DNA of 64,000 nucleotides from Nostoc sp. UHCC 0702. Its GTDB lineage: Bacteria > Cyanobacteriota > Cyanobacteriia > Cyanobacteriales > Nostocaceae. Each line of letters opens with the position of its first letter. Positions within the stretch are counted from its first letter, which is position 1. This document shows positions 1-8,162 of the stretch, one piece after another. Both the position numbers and the translations under genes were made by a program. The stretch is taken from the NCBI GenBank assembly GCA_017164015.1, contig CP071065.1:3511918-3575917 (forward strand), read 5' to 3'. The notes beneath the pieces are model-generated. The model made no database searches. It worked only from the letters and a program-made list of their open reading frames with translations, and was not told where the DNA came from.

Positions 1-911
1 TGACATTGATTCCTTTTGAAGCGTTACAAGATGAACAAGGTAAATACCTAATTCAGCGTTATGCTTTCTCCTATTTCAGCAGTGGGCGAGATTTGCTCAG
101 GTTACAATTATACACTGGTAGCACCTCGGCTCCTGTGGTGTTTGCTAACATTGATTACAACCAACAAGATAATGCGATCGCTGCCAAGCCGAAATCTGAT
201 AACACACGCAGCTTTGATCACCGACGCTCCACTGAGTTAGCTAATTTGTCTGTTAAGCCACTGCAAGCCACAACTCAAGAAGCAGAAAGTATTAAAGCAG
301 TTTTTCCACAGACAAAAATTATATCAGAGAAGCTAGCCACAGAAACAGCTATAAAACAACTTCCTACTCCCAGTATTTTGCACTTAGCAACTCACGGCTT
401 CTTTCTCCCAGATCAAGAAGTAAAGTTACAACCAAATGAGTTTGATTTACAACAGCCAAAAATCTTAAATCTGGAAAATCCCTTGTTGCGTTCAGGAATA
501 GCTTTAGCAGGGTTTAATACTCGCTCCAAAGCAGTCTCCAGCAATGATGATGGTGTACTCACAGCTTTGGAAATGGCAGGATTAAATTTACGCGGAACGC
601 AGTTAGTAGTGCTATCTGCTTGCGAAACTGGACTGGGTGATGTGAAAGTTGGAGATGGGCTTTATGGGTTGCGTCGTGCTTTAGTGATTGCGGGGAGTCA
701 AAGCCAACTGTTGAGTTTGTGGAAGGTAAGCGATGGTGGTACTAAAGAACTGATGGTGAAGTATTACCAAAAGTTAAAAGCAGGGAAAGGCAGACATGAA
801 GCACTACGAGAGGTACAGCTTGAGTTTCTGTCTAATCCCAAATATCAACACCCGTTCTACTGGGCAAGTTTTGTCCCTTCTGGTGATTGGACTCCACTTT
901 CTGGGAAGTAA
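1..911 (+). CDS. CHAT-domain protein, C-terminal part (5' end outside window)
   Basis: The reading frame is already open at the window edge, so this is the C-terminal ~300 residues of a larger protein. It carries a complete CHAT (caspase-like, clan CD) peptidase domain: the His motif LHLATHGFF near residue 125 and the Cys motif VVLSACETGLG near residue 205 form the expected catalytic pair, and the domain ends with the usual FYWASFVPSGDW. In cyanobacteria CHAT domains normally follow TPR repeats, which would lie to the left. CHAT peptidases can be effectors of stress or immune pathways, but nothing here identifies a partner. The domain call is secure; the biological role is open. Confidence 0.9.
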   Translation, partial: TLIPFEALQDEQGKYLIQRYAFSYFSSGRDLLRLQLYTGSTSAPVVFANIDYNQQDNAIAAKPKSDNTRSFDHRRSTELANLSVKPLQATTQEAESIKAVFPQTKIISEKLATETAIKQLPTPSILHLATHGFFLPDQEVKLQPNEFDLQQPKILNLENPLLRSGIALAGFNTRSKAVSSNDDGVLTALEMAGLNLRGTQLVVLSACETGLGDVKVGDGLYGLRRALVIAGSQSQLLSLWKVSDGGTKELMVKYYQKLKAGKGRHEALREVQLEFLSNPKYQHPFYWASFVPSGDWTPLSGK

Positions 912-997
912 TAGAGTTATTAAGACTGCACCCTTGCAGGGGAGCTTTCGGTGCAGGGGCGAGGGTGTTAAGATTTTTCTATACGTACTCTGAATTC

Positions 998-1177
998 TAA
1001 GTAATCACGCGGACTTGATATTATATCAAGTCCGGCTAATTACTTACGATATGGTTGGTCTTGTTGGTAATTGGGAATTGGTAATTGTTAAACTGTATTT
1101 TTCTTTCCCATTACCCATTACCTATTACCCATTACCGACCTGAACAGATATGATAAGTGTTTAAACGGACATGATAT
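998..1177. mobile_element. MITE-like dispersed repeat (one copy plus an abutting end)
   Basis: A ~155-bp unit begins ATATCAAGTCCGGCTAATTA at 1023 and ends GTTTAAACGGACATGATAT at 1177, so its ends are imperfect inverted repeats. Related units lie at 5037-5183 and 17086-17272. A further end of the same family (998-1021, TAAGTAATCACGCGGACTTG) abuts it head-on, making a back-to-back junction. The interior is simple TTACCCATTACC-type sequence with no coding capacity. I infer a non-autonomous element; no parental transposase is in the window. Confidence 0.6.
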
Positions 1178-1189
1178 TATTCATTCATA

Positions 1190-1620
1190 AGCACAGCTTT
1201 TGCTGTGGTCACGATAGGGTTTATTTTATTTATTAATTAAACCCTGTGGTAACGACAGCTTGTTCATCCATAACCACAGCTTAAGCCGTGGTAACGACAG
1301 CTTAAAGGTTCCTTATGGATGAATCATCTGTGGTAACGACAGCTTGTTCATCCATAACCACAGCTTAAGCCGTGGTAACGACAGCTTAAAGGTTTCTTAT
1401 GGATGAATCATCTGTGGTAACGACAGCTTGTTCATTCATAACCACAGCTTAAGGCGTGGTAACGACAGCTTAAAGGTTCCTTATGGATGAAACATCTGTG
1501 GTAACGACAGCTTGTTCATTCATAACCACAGGGTTTATTTTAGTTATCAACGCAAACTTTGTGGTAATGACAACTTCTCCATTCATAACCACAACAAAAG
1601 CTGTGGTATTGAATTATTGT
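1190..1620. repeat. 84-bp tandem repeat array
   Basis: The landmark TAACCACAGCTTAA recurs at 1271, 1355 and 1439, giving an exact 84-bp period, with partial copies either side. Each unit itself contains two copies of GTGGTAACGACAGCTT and the alternating phrases TTCATCCATAACCACAG and TTATGGATGAATCA, which are reverse complements, so each unit can fold on itself. There is no coding frame and no unique spacer, so it is not a CRISPR array. Copy-number variation between strains is likely. Confidence 0.85.
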
Positions 1621-1784
1621 CTTTAGTATAATCAAACACGTTGCCTGGATATAGTTCTGGCAGCATGTTTGGAATATACTCTCCAAAATTCAAAATGACA
1701 AAATGACAAATAATATCATGTTCGCGTTTATTATAGCCATTTTCAATCTGGTGAGGTACAGGTATAGAAATAGACCTAACCCCC

Positions 1785-1815
1785 TAACCCCCTTCCCGCT
1801 TCGGGAAGGGGGAAC
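1785..1815. terminator. strong GC hairpin downstream of the radical SAM gene
   Basis: A 10-bp arm CCCCCTTCCC and its complement GGGAAGGGGG enclose a 5-nt loop, about 75 bp past the stop codon of the minus-strand gene. It has no T-tract, so it may be a factor-assisted terminator or mRNA end protector. It also matches a repeat type scattered through such genomes (compare 5092-5118, 13373-13425, 29904-29980). Confidence 0.4.
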
Positions 1816-1886
1816 TGAATGGAGAATGGGAGATGGGGGGAAAATTTTCCCTCAATTCCCAATACCCCATGCCCAATTCCCAAATA

Positions 1887-3464
1887 TCAGCTAACAGCCT
1901 CTAGCTGATAACCAGCTTTTTCCTGCTCTTGTGCTTGCTTGTGTTGCTGAAATTCCTTTAGTTGTGTTTCTAGTCGTGCTTTCACCTGATGACGGAAAGT
2001 GAAAAAGTGTTCGCCTAAACTTAAAGCGACAAAATAGTCGTAGAATAGATTGGGTTTTTGTAGGGCGATCGCGATTAATTGCCACCAAAAAGTAAAACCT
2101 GTGGATCGAACTACACCCTGTCGCCAACAAACCATCCAAAACAGTCGCATTTCATGCCAAGTCAGGCGACGTTTGATTTTCGGACGCTCACCCTTCATCA
2201 TCATAAAGTGGCGAAAAGTCCGTTTTAAGTAAGGTAGCGGTTCATAAAGATTCCAGAAACAATCAATATATTCCGCTACAATTTCTTCCACAGGTCGAGT
2301 CGGTTTAAAGTTCATCAATGAACCTTGATAAACTGTCGTTATACCTTCGTATAAACGGTCTTCTTGCTTGAGGCGATTCCACATTTCTGTATTGTGCAAT
2401 GCGTGCAGTAAACTCAGATGCGCTTGTGGAATACCTGTGTCTTCTACAAATTGCTGAATGCGTTTCCCTGCACCAGCACGTTCATTGTCAAAACCGATGA
2501 TAAAGCCAGACATGATTTGCAATCCAGCTTGTGTGATTTTATGGCACGATTCCGTCAAGGACTGACGGGTATTCTGTTCTTTGTGAATTCCTGTTAGACT
2601 TTCAACATCTGGTGTTTCAATGCCCATAAATATTATAGTGAAGCCAGCTTTGACCATCAATTCGATTAATTCATCATCTTCTGCCAGATTCAGCGAAGCT
2701 TCTGTGATTAACGGGAAAGGATAATTGTGTGCTTCCATCCACGGAATTAATGCCCGCAAAAATACTTTAGCATTGCGTTTATTGCCAATAAAGTTGTCAT
2801 CGACGATAAACACATAGCGATACCAGCCCATTTCATATAATACTTCCAATTCCGCTAGCATCTGCTCAGGTGTTTTCGTGCGCGGTTTGCGACCAAATAA
2901 GTTGATGATGTCACAAAATTCACATTGAAATGGACATCCGCGTGAAAACTGTACGGTGACAGCCATGTAGGCATCTAAATCTAGCAAATCAAACCTGGGT
3001 ACGGGAGTTTGAGTCACATCAGGTTTTTCAGTGGAGCGGAAAATTCCCTGTTCTTCTCCTCGTGCCAGAGCTTCCAAGAACATGGGAATAGTGCATTCCC
3101 CTTCGTCTAAAATTAGATAAGAAGCTCCCGCTTCCAAAGCAAATTCCGGTACTGATGTAGAGAAAGGGCCTCCCACTGCTACCTTTTTACCTAATTTTAC
3201 CCCTTTAGCAATCAACTCGCCCAAATCCTCTTTTTGGATAATCATTGCAGAGATGATTACCAAATCACACCAATCCCAGTCTTCGTCTGTCTCCAAGCGG
3301 ACATTGCGGTCTACCAATCTGACTTCCCAATCATTTGGCAACATCGCCGCCACTGTAATTAAACCCAATGGCGGATTTGTAGAGCCTAAACCTGCTAAAT
3401 CAAGGGTTTCCTGGTAAGACCAGAAAGAATTGGGCATTATGGGCCAGAGTAGTAAAGCTTTCAT
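1887..3464 (-). CDS. B12-binding radical SAM protein (DUF4070 type)
   Basis: This 525-residue protein has the layout of cobalamin-dependent radical SAM enzymes: an N-terminal Rossmann-like B12-binding region (residues 1-150, with PPLGLITVAAML and VAVGGPFSTSVPEFALEAGA), then the radical SAM core with the cluster motif C177-x3-C181-x2-C184 (GCPFQCEFC), and a C-terminal DUF4070-like region. Family members do methylations or ring rearrangements on inert carbons; hopanoid methylase HpnP is one relative, but I cannot assign the substrate. It is monocistronic, with a convergent GC hairpin behind it. The start ATG at 3464 gives the expected N-terminus. Confidence 0.85.
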   Translation of the reverse strand: MKALLLWPIMPNSFWSYQETLDLAGLGSTNPPLGLITVAAMLPNDWEVRLVDRNVRLETDEDWDWCDLVIISAMIIQKEDLGELIAKGVKLGKKVAVGGPFSTSVPEFALEAGASYLILDEGECTIPMFLEALARGEEQGIFRSTEKPDVTQTPVPRFDLLDLDAYMAVTVQFSRGCPFQCEFCDIINLFGRKPRTKTPEQMLAELEVLYEMGWYRYVFIVDDNFIGNKRNAKVFLRALIPWMEAHNYPFPLITEASLNLAEDDELIELMVKAGFTIIFMGIETPDVESLTGIHKEQNTRQSLTESCHKITQAGLQIMSGFIIGFDNERAGAGKRIQQFVEDTGIPQAHLSLLHALHNTEMWNRLKQEDRLYEGITTVYQGSLMNFKPTRPVEEIVAEYIDCFWNLYEPLPYLKRTFRHFMMMKGERPKIKRRLTWHEMRLFWMVCWRQGVVRSTGFTFWWQLIAIALQKPNLFYDYFVALSLGEHFFTFRHQVKARLETQLKEFQQHKQAQEQEKAGYQLEAVS

Positions 3465-3569
3465 GAGCAGACACCCCGGAGTAAAAGTTAATCAATATTC
3501 TCAGAGTACTGCTAGTGTATCTCACAAAAGTTTAAATTTTATCTCTTTTTGTAAAGTATAGCTACACAA

Positions 3570-3752
3570 TGTGAGCAGGGGAGATGGGGGGATGGGGAGC
3601 AGGGGAGATGGGGGGATAGGGAGCAGGGGAGATGGGGGGATGAGGAGCAGGGGAGATGGGGGGATAGGGAGCAGGGGAGATGAGGGGGATGAGGAGCAGG
3701 GGAGATGGGGGGATAGGGAGCAGGGGAGATGAGGGGGATGAGGAGCAGGGGG
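3570..3752. repeat. G-rich 24-bp minisatellite
   Basis: About seven tandem copies of a 24-26 bp unit of the form GGAGCAGGGGAGATGGGGGG run on the plus strand. Every unit has three or more runs of four or more G, so the array could form G-quadruplexes. A short relative is at 31290-31360. It lies in the spacer between divergently transcribed genes, upstream of the quinone reductase. Confidence 0.85.
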
Positions 3753-3757
3753 GAATA

Positions 3758-3815
3758 ACTATTGACTATTGACTATTGACCATTGACTATCGACTATTGA
3801 CCATTGACTAATGAC
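3758..3815. repeat. TTGACTATTGACC short tandem repeat
   Basis: Six imperfect copies of a ~10-bp unit TATTGACTAT/CATTGACTAT follow the G-rich array. The same phrase appears singly at 10540-10556 and 11338-11358. It is a common simple repeat of filamentous cyanobacteria with no visible coding or structural role. Confidence 0.7.
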
Positions 3816-3921
3816 AAAACAACAACTTGACCAGGAAAATGTCAAAATTAAATGAGTTTTGTGATGCTACTTTACAGTTGCAAATCAGTGTGCATCTAGC
3901 TTGAGGTAGGAGGAAAGAATC

Positions 3922-4929
3922 GTGAAAGCAGTCTTAATGACAGCAGCTGGTAGTCCCGAAGTTCTGCAAGTACAGGATGTGGTAAATCCTACTGTTCCCA
4001 TAGGAAATACTGAGCTTTTAGTCCGCTTGGTAGCAGCTGGTGTTAACCCCATTGACACTAAACTTCGTAGTCGAGGCACTTTTTACCCTGAGCAAATGCC
4101 TGCTATTTTAGGATGTGACGGTGCAGGTATCGTTGAGGCGGTTGGTGCTGGGGTGCAGCGTTTCCGCCCAGGAGACGAAGTTTATTTTTGTTATGGCGGC
4201 TTGGGCGCACACCAAGGTAACTACGCTGAATATACTATTGTTGATGAAAGGTTTGTGGCGCGTAAACCCGCTTCAGTCTCGTTTGTAGAAGCAGCCGCAG
4301 CACCTTTAGTATTAATCACTGCTTGGGAAGCTTTGTATGAACGGGGACGACTGGAACCTGGGGAACGAGTTTTGATTCATGCTGGTGCTGGTGGTGTCGG
4401 TCATGTAGCGATTCAATTGGCGAAACTCAAAGGTGCTACTGTCTCTACTACTGTCAGTTCTGAAGAAAAGGCGAATTTTGTCAGAGAACTCGGTGCTGAC
4501 CATGTAATTTTTTACAAACAAACAGACTTTGTGCAAGCAGCTTTAGATTGGACTGGCGGCGAAGGAGTAGATTTAGCTTTTGACACTGTAGGCGGTGAAA
4601 CTTTTTATCAAACCTTTCCCGCAGTGCGTGTGTATGGCGATATTGTGACGATTCTAGAACCAGATGCTAAGACTGTTTGGAAATCTGCTAGAACGCGTAA
4701 TCTCCGCATTGGGTTGGAATTAATGTTAACACCGATGTTGCTGGGATTGGAGGAAAGTCTTCAGCACCATGCAGATATTCTCGAACAGTGTGGTCAATTG
4801 ATTGATCAGGGAAAGTTGAAAATTCACGTTGGTCATCAGTTTCGGTTGTCAGAAGCAGCAGCAGCGCATCAATTACTTGAAAGTGGGTCTATCACGGGTA
4901 AAATTGTTCTGCTGGTTAGTGATGAATGA
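3922..4929 (+). CDS. NADPH:quinone reductase / zinc-type alcohol dehydrogenase superfamily
   Basis: The protein has 335 residues, normal for the quinone oxidoreductase branch of the MDR superfamily. The GroES-like N-terminus (residues 1-115) includes AAGVNPIDTKLR and LGCDGAGIVEAVG; the Rossmann domain has the nucleotide loop AGAGGVGHVAIQLAK near residue 157. The structural zinc cysteines of true alcohol dehydrogenases are absent, which favours a quinone or enone reductase using NADPH. The start is GTG at 3922, supported by a strong GGAGGAAAG ribosome site; no ATG alternative fits as well. It is monocistronic. Confidence 0.88.
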   Translation: MKAVLMTAAGSPEVLQVQDVVNPTVPIGNTELLVRLVAAGVNPIDTKLRSRGTFYPEQMPAILGCDGAGIVEAVGAGVQRFRPGDEVYFCYGGLGAHQGNYAEYTIVDERFVARKPASVSFVEAAAAPLVLITAWEALYERGRLEPGERVLIHAGAGGVGHVAIQLAKLKGATVSTTVSSEEKANFVRELGADHVIFYKQTDFVQAALDWTGGEGVDLAFDTVGGETFYQTFPAVRVYGDIVTILEPDAKTVWKSARTRNLRIGLELMLTPMLLGLEESLQHHADILEQCGQLIDQGKLKIHVGHQFRLSEAAAAHQLLESGSITGKIVLLVSDE

Positions 4930-5036
4930 TGTGGTGTTGATTTATCTAAATTAGGCGTTGCTGAATTATGGGAGATTTATCTCACGCACAGACGCAGAGA
5001 CGCAGAGAGGATAATGAGTTTTAGCGTTGATGAATT

Positions 5037-5183
5037 ATATCATGTCCGGTTAATTAGTTATGTTTCCCACAGTCATTGCACCCCACCCCTAACCCCTCCC
5101 CGTTCACGGGGAGGGGAAACAAAGCGTAGCTTTAGTGGGGTGGGGTTCTTAGAGTTTAATAAGTAATCAAGCAAACATGATAT
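5037..5183. mobile_element. MITE-like dispersed repeat, second copy
   Basis: The left end ATATCATGTCCGGTTAATTA and right end TAATCAAGCAAACATGATAT are imperfect inverted repeats shared with the copies at 1023-1177 and 17086-17272. The interior differs, containing a CCCCTCCCCGTTC hairpin, as expected for a family that keeps only its ends. The surrounding 4930-5410 has no gene; it otherwise contains a GACGCAGAGACGCAGAG simple repeat. Confidence 0.55.
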
Positions 5184-5410
5184 TAGAATATGAAATGATA
5201 AATTATATGGCGTTGCTGATTAAGAATATGAATTTGCCTCACGCAAAGGCGAGGCCATTGGTGAGAGGTTAAGATAATCTTCCTTTTGTCAACTAGAAAT
5301 TATGCTGAAAATTTAGAAAAAAATGATGTATTAAGTGAACTAATGTACTGAATTTATAGCGTAAGGATCAATGATCTGTATCAAGATTAGGCGATCGCTT
5401 ACTTTGGCTA

Positions 5411-5974
5411 GTGGATCGCTACCGTCGTCTGCTTCCTGTGGCAATTATTCCCACTTTTTACGAAACTACTTCTATATTAGTGAGCTTTGGCGTTTTAGAA
5501 TTCTTGAGCTTGTTAGCTATATTTCGCAATGCTGAACAACCTTGGCTAACGCTGGGGTGTCTTTTAATTATTATTGTCCCCGTACCCGTGGCTTTATTGA
5601 TTCGACTTTACCAACAAGGATGTTATCACGATTTGATGCACACATCTTACTTTACAGAAGTTGGTACCTTTCGGCAGTTGCGATTGTTGATTGGACGTTT
5701 ACCAGTGATACCAAGAAATGCGACATTTCGTGAAAGATATATGCCTTTGTTGTGCGATCGCCGTTGGAACTGGCTGAATTATTATGACTTTAGCCTGAAT
5801 AATCTGGTTAAATTAGGATTTAATGACATTCGTCTGCGAGATCAACATTTACCAGGTATCATCGCCACACTTGCTTGGTATCAGTGGAGTCTGGGTTTAC
5901 TTTACATAACCCTCGTTTTGTGGACACTCTCCCGCACAATTCCGGGATTGAACTTGCTGATTTATCTCAAGTAA
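5411..5974 (+). CDS. predicted membrane protein of unknown function
   Basis: I do not recognise the family. The 187 residues include hydrophobic stretches around residues 20-40, 45-65 and 155-175, suggesting three transmembrane segments with a polar loop (RLPVIPRNATFRERYMPLLCDRRWNWLNYYDFSLNNL) between. The only usable start is GTG at 5411; the frame stays open back to a stop at 5372 without an ATG, so it may be a 5'-truncated remnant of a longer gene. Upstream lies a HIP1 site. No operon partner is visible. Confidence 0.5.
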   Translation: MDRYRRLLPVAIIPTFYETTSILVSFGVLEFLSLLAIFRNAEQPWLTLGCLLIIIVPVPVALLIRLYQQGCYHDLMHTSYFTEVGTFRQLRLLIGRLPVIPRNATFRERYMPLLCDRRWNWLNYYDFSLNNLVKLGFNDIRLRDQHLPGIIATLAWYQWSLGLLYITLVLWTLSRTIPGLNLLIYLK

Positions 5975-6186
5975 TCCCTGCACTTCAACTTTTCCTCACT
6001 TCTATCAGCAACAAAATAGGCGATCGTCGAGTGGAGGCGATCGTTATGTTCCATACCTCAATAACAGTACATATGTTCAGAGAAAAAAATCTTATACTTT
6101 AGCATCTTCACCCAATTATTGCTACTCTTAAGGCAGTAAATTACGATTTATTCACAGATTTGTGTCTTCAGCCTAAACTTAATACT

Positions 6187-7473
6187 ATGCTTATCGAATT
6201 TAGTATTGGGAACTACAGATCGTTTAAAGAGCAAGTCACCTTTAGTATGGTGGCGGCTAACCTTGTCGCAACAGACAAAAAGCTTGATGAGAACAACGTT
6301 TTTGCAGTAGATAACGATTTAAAACTACTTAAAAGTGCTGCGATATACGGTGCAAATGCTAGTGGGAAAAGTAACCTAGCTACAGCTTTAAATTTCATGA
6401 GATGGTTCATGATTAATTCTTCTAAAGAGACTCAAAGCACGGAAAAGATAGATATTGAGCGATTTCAACTCAGCACTGAAACCGAAGACAAACCATCTTT
6501 TTTTGAAATCGTATTTTTAATGAATGGCAAGAGATATAGATATGGATTTGAAGCAACTCGTGACGAGGTTGTAACTGAATGGTTATTTTATGTACCTAAA
6601 TCAAAAGAAACTAAACTTTTTGAGCGCAAACTGGAAAAGTTTAGTATTTCTAAAACATATAAAGCTGACGGTATTCAACAGAAAACAAGACAAAATGCCC
6701 TCTTTTTGTCTGTATCTGCTCAATTTAATGTAGAGATTGCAGAAAAAATATTGGATTGGCTAACAAACAGATTCCAAGTTACCTCTGGTTTAAATGATCG
6801 AGGCTATCGAGGATACACAGTTAATTGTTTAATGAATAACGAAAATAAAGATGAGATTCTTCAGTTGCTCAAAAAATTAGATTTGGGATTTGGCGATATC
6901 AAGGTAGAAGAAATTGAGGTTACTATTGATTCTTGGTCTAGTGAAGCGTCAGATGAAATCAAATCAATAATTCTAAAAAATGGGACAAAAAAAGTAACAA
7001 CTGTTAAAACTATACACCAAAAATTTGATGGTAAAGGAAAACCTATATCTACAGAATTTTTTAACTTATATGTTCAAGAATCTGAAGGAACTCAAAAAGT
7101 CTTTGCTTTGGCAGGGCCTCTTGTTGATACACTGAAAAATGGTAAAGTTCTCATCATTGATGAATTTGATGCTAGAATTCATCCTTTAATCAGCCGTGCA
7201 ATTGTGGAATTATTTAATTCAAATGAAACAAACCCAAACAATGCTCAGTTAATATTCATGACTCACGATACAAATTTGCTTAGCAATAAGCTGTTTCGTA
7301 GAGATCAGATTTGGTTTACTGAAAAGAATAGATATGGTGCAACAGATTTGTACTCTTTAGCTGAATACAAGATACCTGAAGATGCATCATTTGAGAATGA
7401 TTATATTCAAGGTAGATATGGCGCTATTCCATATATTGGAAATTTGAATCATCTAATTGATTATCATGCCTAG
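6187..7473 (+). CDS. AAA ATPase, AbiL-type defence component
   Basis: This 428-residue AAA_15/AAA_21-type ATPase starts MLIEFSIGNYRSFKEQVTFS, the typical N-terminus of OLD-like and RloB-associated ATPases. Walker A is GANASGKS (residues 55-62), the signature region precedes KVLIIDEFDARIHP (Walker B with catalytic-type acidic residues), and IFMTHDTNLL is the switch His. It overlaps by 8 bp the next gene, an RloB-family protein, which indicates translational coupling. An AAA ATPase plus RloB is the layout of AbiL-type abortive infection modules; RloB supplies a Toprim-like nuclease fold. The start at 6187 is chosen over the upstream codon at 6160 because the family begins with this hydrophobic strand. 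Confidence 0.8.
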   Translation: MLIEFSIGNYRSFKEQVTFSMVAANLVATDKKLDENNVFAVDNDLKLLKSAAIYGANASGKSNLATALNFMRWFMINSSKETQSTEKIDIERFQLSTETEDKPSFFEIVFLMNGKRYRYGFEATRDEVVTEWLFYVPKSKETKLFERKLEKFSISKTYKADGIQQKTRQNALFLSVSAQFNVEIAEKILDWLTNRFQVTSGLNDRGYRGYTVNCLMNNENKDEILQLLKKLDLGFGDIKVEEIEVTIDSWSSEASDEIKSIILKNGTKKVTTVKTIHQKFDGKGKPISTEFFNLYVQESEGTQKVFALAGPLVDTLKNGKVLIIDEFDARIHPLISRAIVELFNSNETNPNNAQLIFMTHDTNLLSNKLFRRDQIWFTEKNRYGATDLYSLAEYKIPEDASFENDYIQGRYGAIPYIGNLNHLIDYHA

Positions 7474-8071
7474 AAGAAAGGAAAACTCTCGTGGCTATTC
7501 GCCTAGAAAAGTTAATACGAGGGAAATCAGGCAGAGATTCTTGATTGTGTGTGAAGGAGAGAAAACAGAACCTAACTACTTTAGGAGTTTTCGTGTTCCT
7601 AAGAATGTCGTTGAAATAGATGTGCAGGGTTTAGGAGAAAATCCCAGCAAACTAGTTCAAAGCACAAAAAAACTGAACGAACAAGACGATTACGATCAGG
7701 TTTGGTGTGTTTTTGATCGCAATTCTTGGACTATAGAAGATTTTAATAATGCTATTAAAAATGCTAATGCTCAAGGATTTAGAGTAGCTTATTCTAATGA
7801 AGCGTTTGAATTATGGTATGTGCTGCATTTTGAATTTCTCAATACTGGTATTCCTCGAAGTGATTATCTAAAAAAGTTAAGTTATTTATTGGGGCGGACA
7901 TATAAGAAGAATAGCGAAACAATTTATGATGAGCTATTTGATAAACAATCTCTTGCTATTAAAAATGCTGAAAAACTTTTTAAACAATATGAACCTCACA
8001 ATTCAGCGAAAGACAATCCATCAACAACAGTACATTTGTTAGTGCAGGAACTCAATAAGTTTATTCACTAA
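7466..8071 (+). CDS. RloB-family protein, AbiL-type defence effector
   Basis: The 201-residue protein has the RloB layout: a basic N-terminus, then FLIVCEGEKTEPNYFRSF (acidic Toprim-like motif), QVWCVFDRNSW (Asp motif) and YSNEAFELWYVLHFE. RloB is thought to act as a nuclease effector activated by its ATPase partner. The start overlaps the ATPase stop codon by 8 bp. The pair is flanked by intergenic DNA, so it is a compact two-gene defence cassette of probable horizontal origin; phage restriction has not been tested here and is inferred from family knowledge. Confidence 0.8.
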   Translation: MPRRKENSRGYSPRKVNTREIRQRFLIVCEGEKTEPNYFRSFRVPKNVVEIDVQGLGENPSKLVQSTKKLNEQDDYDQVWCVFDRNSWTIEDFNNAIKNANAQGFRVAYSNEAFELWYVLHFEFLNTGIPRSDYLKKLSYLLGRTYKKNSETIYDELFDKQSLAIKNAEKLFKQYEPHNSAKDNPSTTVHLLVQELNKFIH

Positions 8072-8162
8072 CTTTATACCGTACTGTTGCTGATGCTGCT
8101 CGATTAGCAAAATAGTAATTTCACAATTTATCTGCAATCAAGCCAGAAAACTCCCGCAACTT

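Noticed and set aside
1190..1620. CRISPR array
   Set aside because: The unit is a single 84-bp block repeated as a whole; there are no variable spacers between short identical repeats and no cas genes nearby.
1703..1894. 63-aa ORF on the plus strand
   Set aside because: It runs through the GC hairpin and simple repeats with low-complexity sequence, lacks a ribosome site, and overlaps the end of the radical SAM gene.
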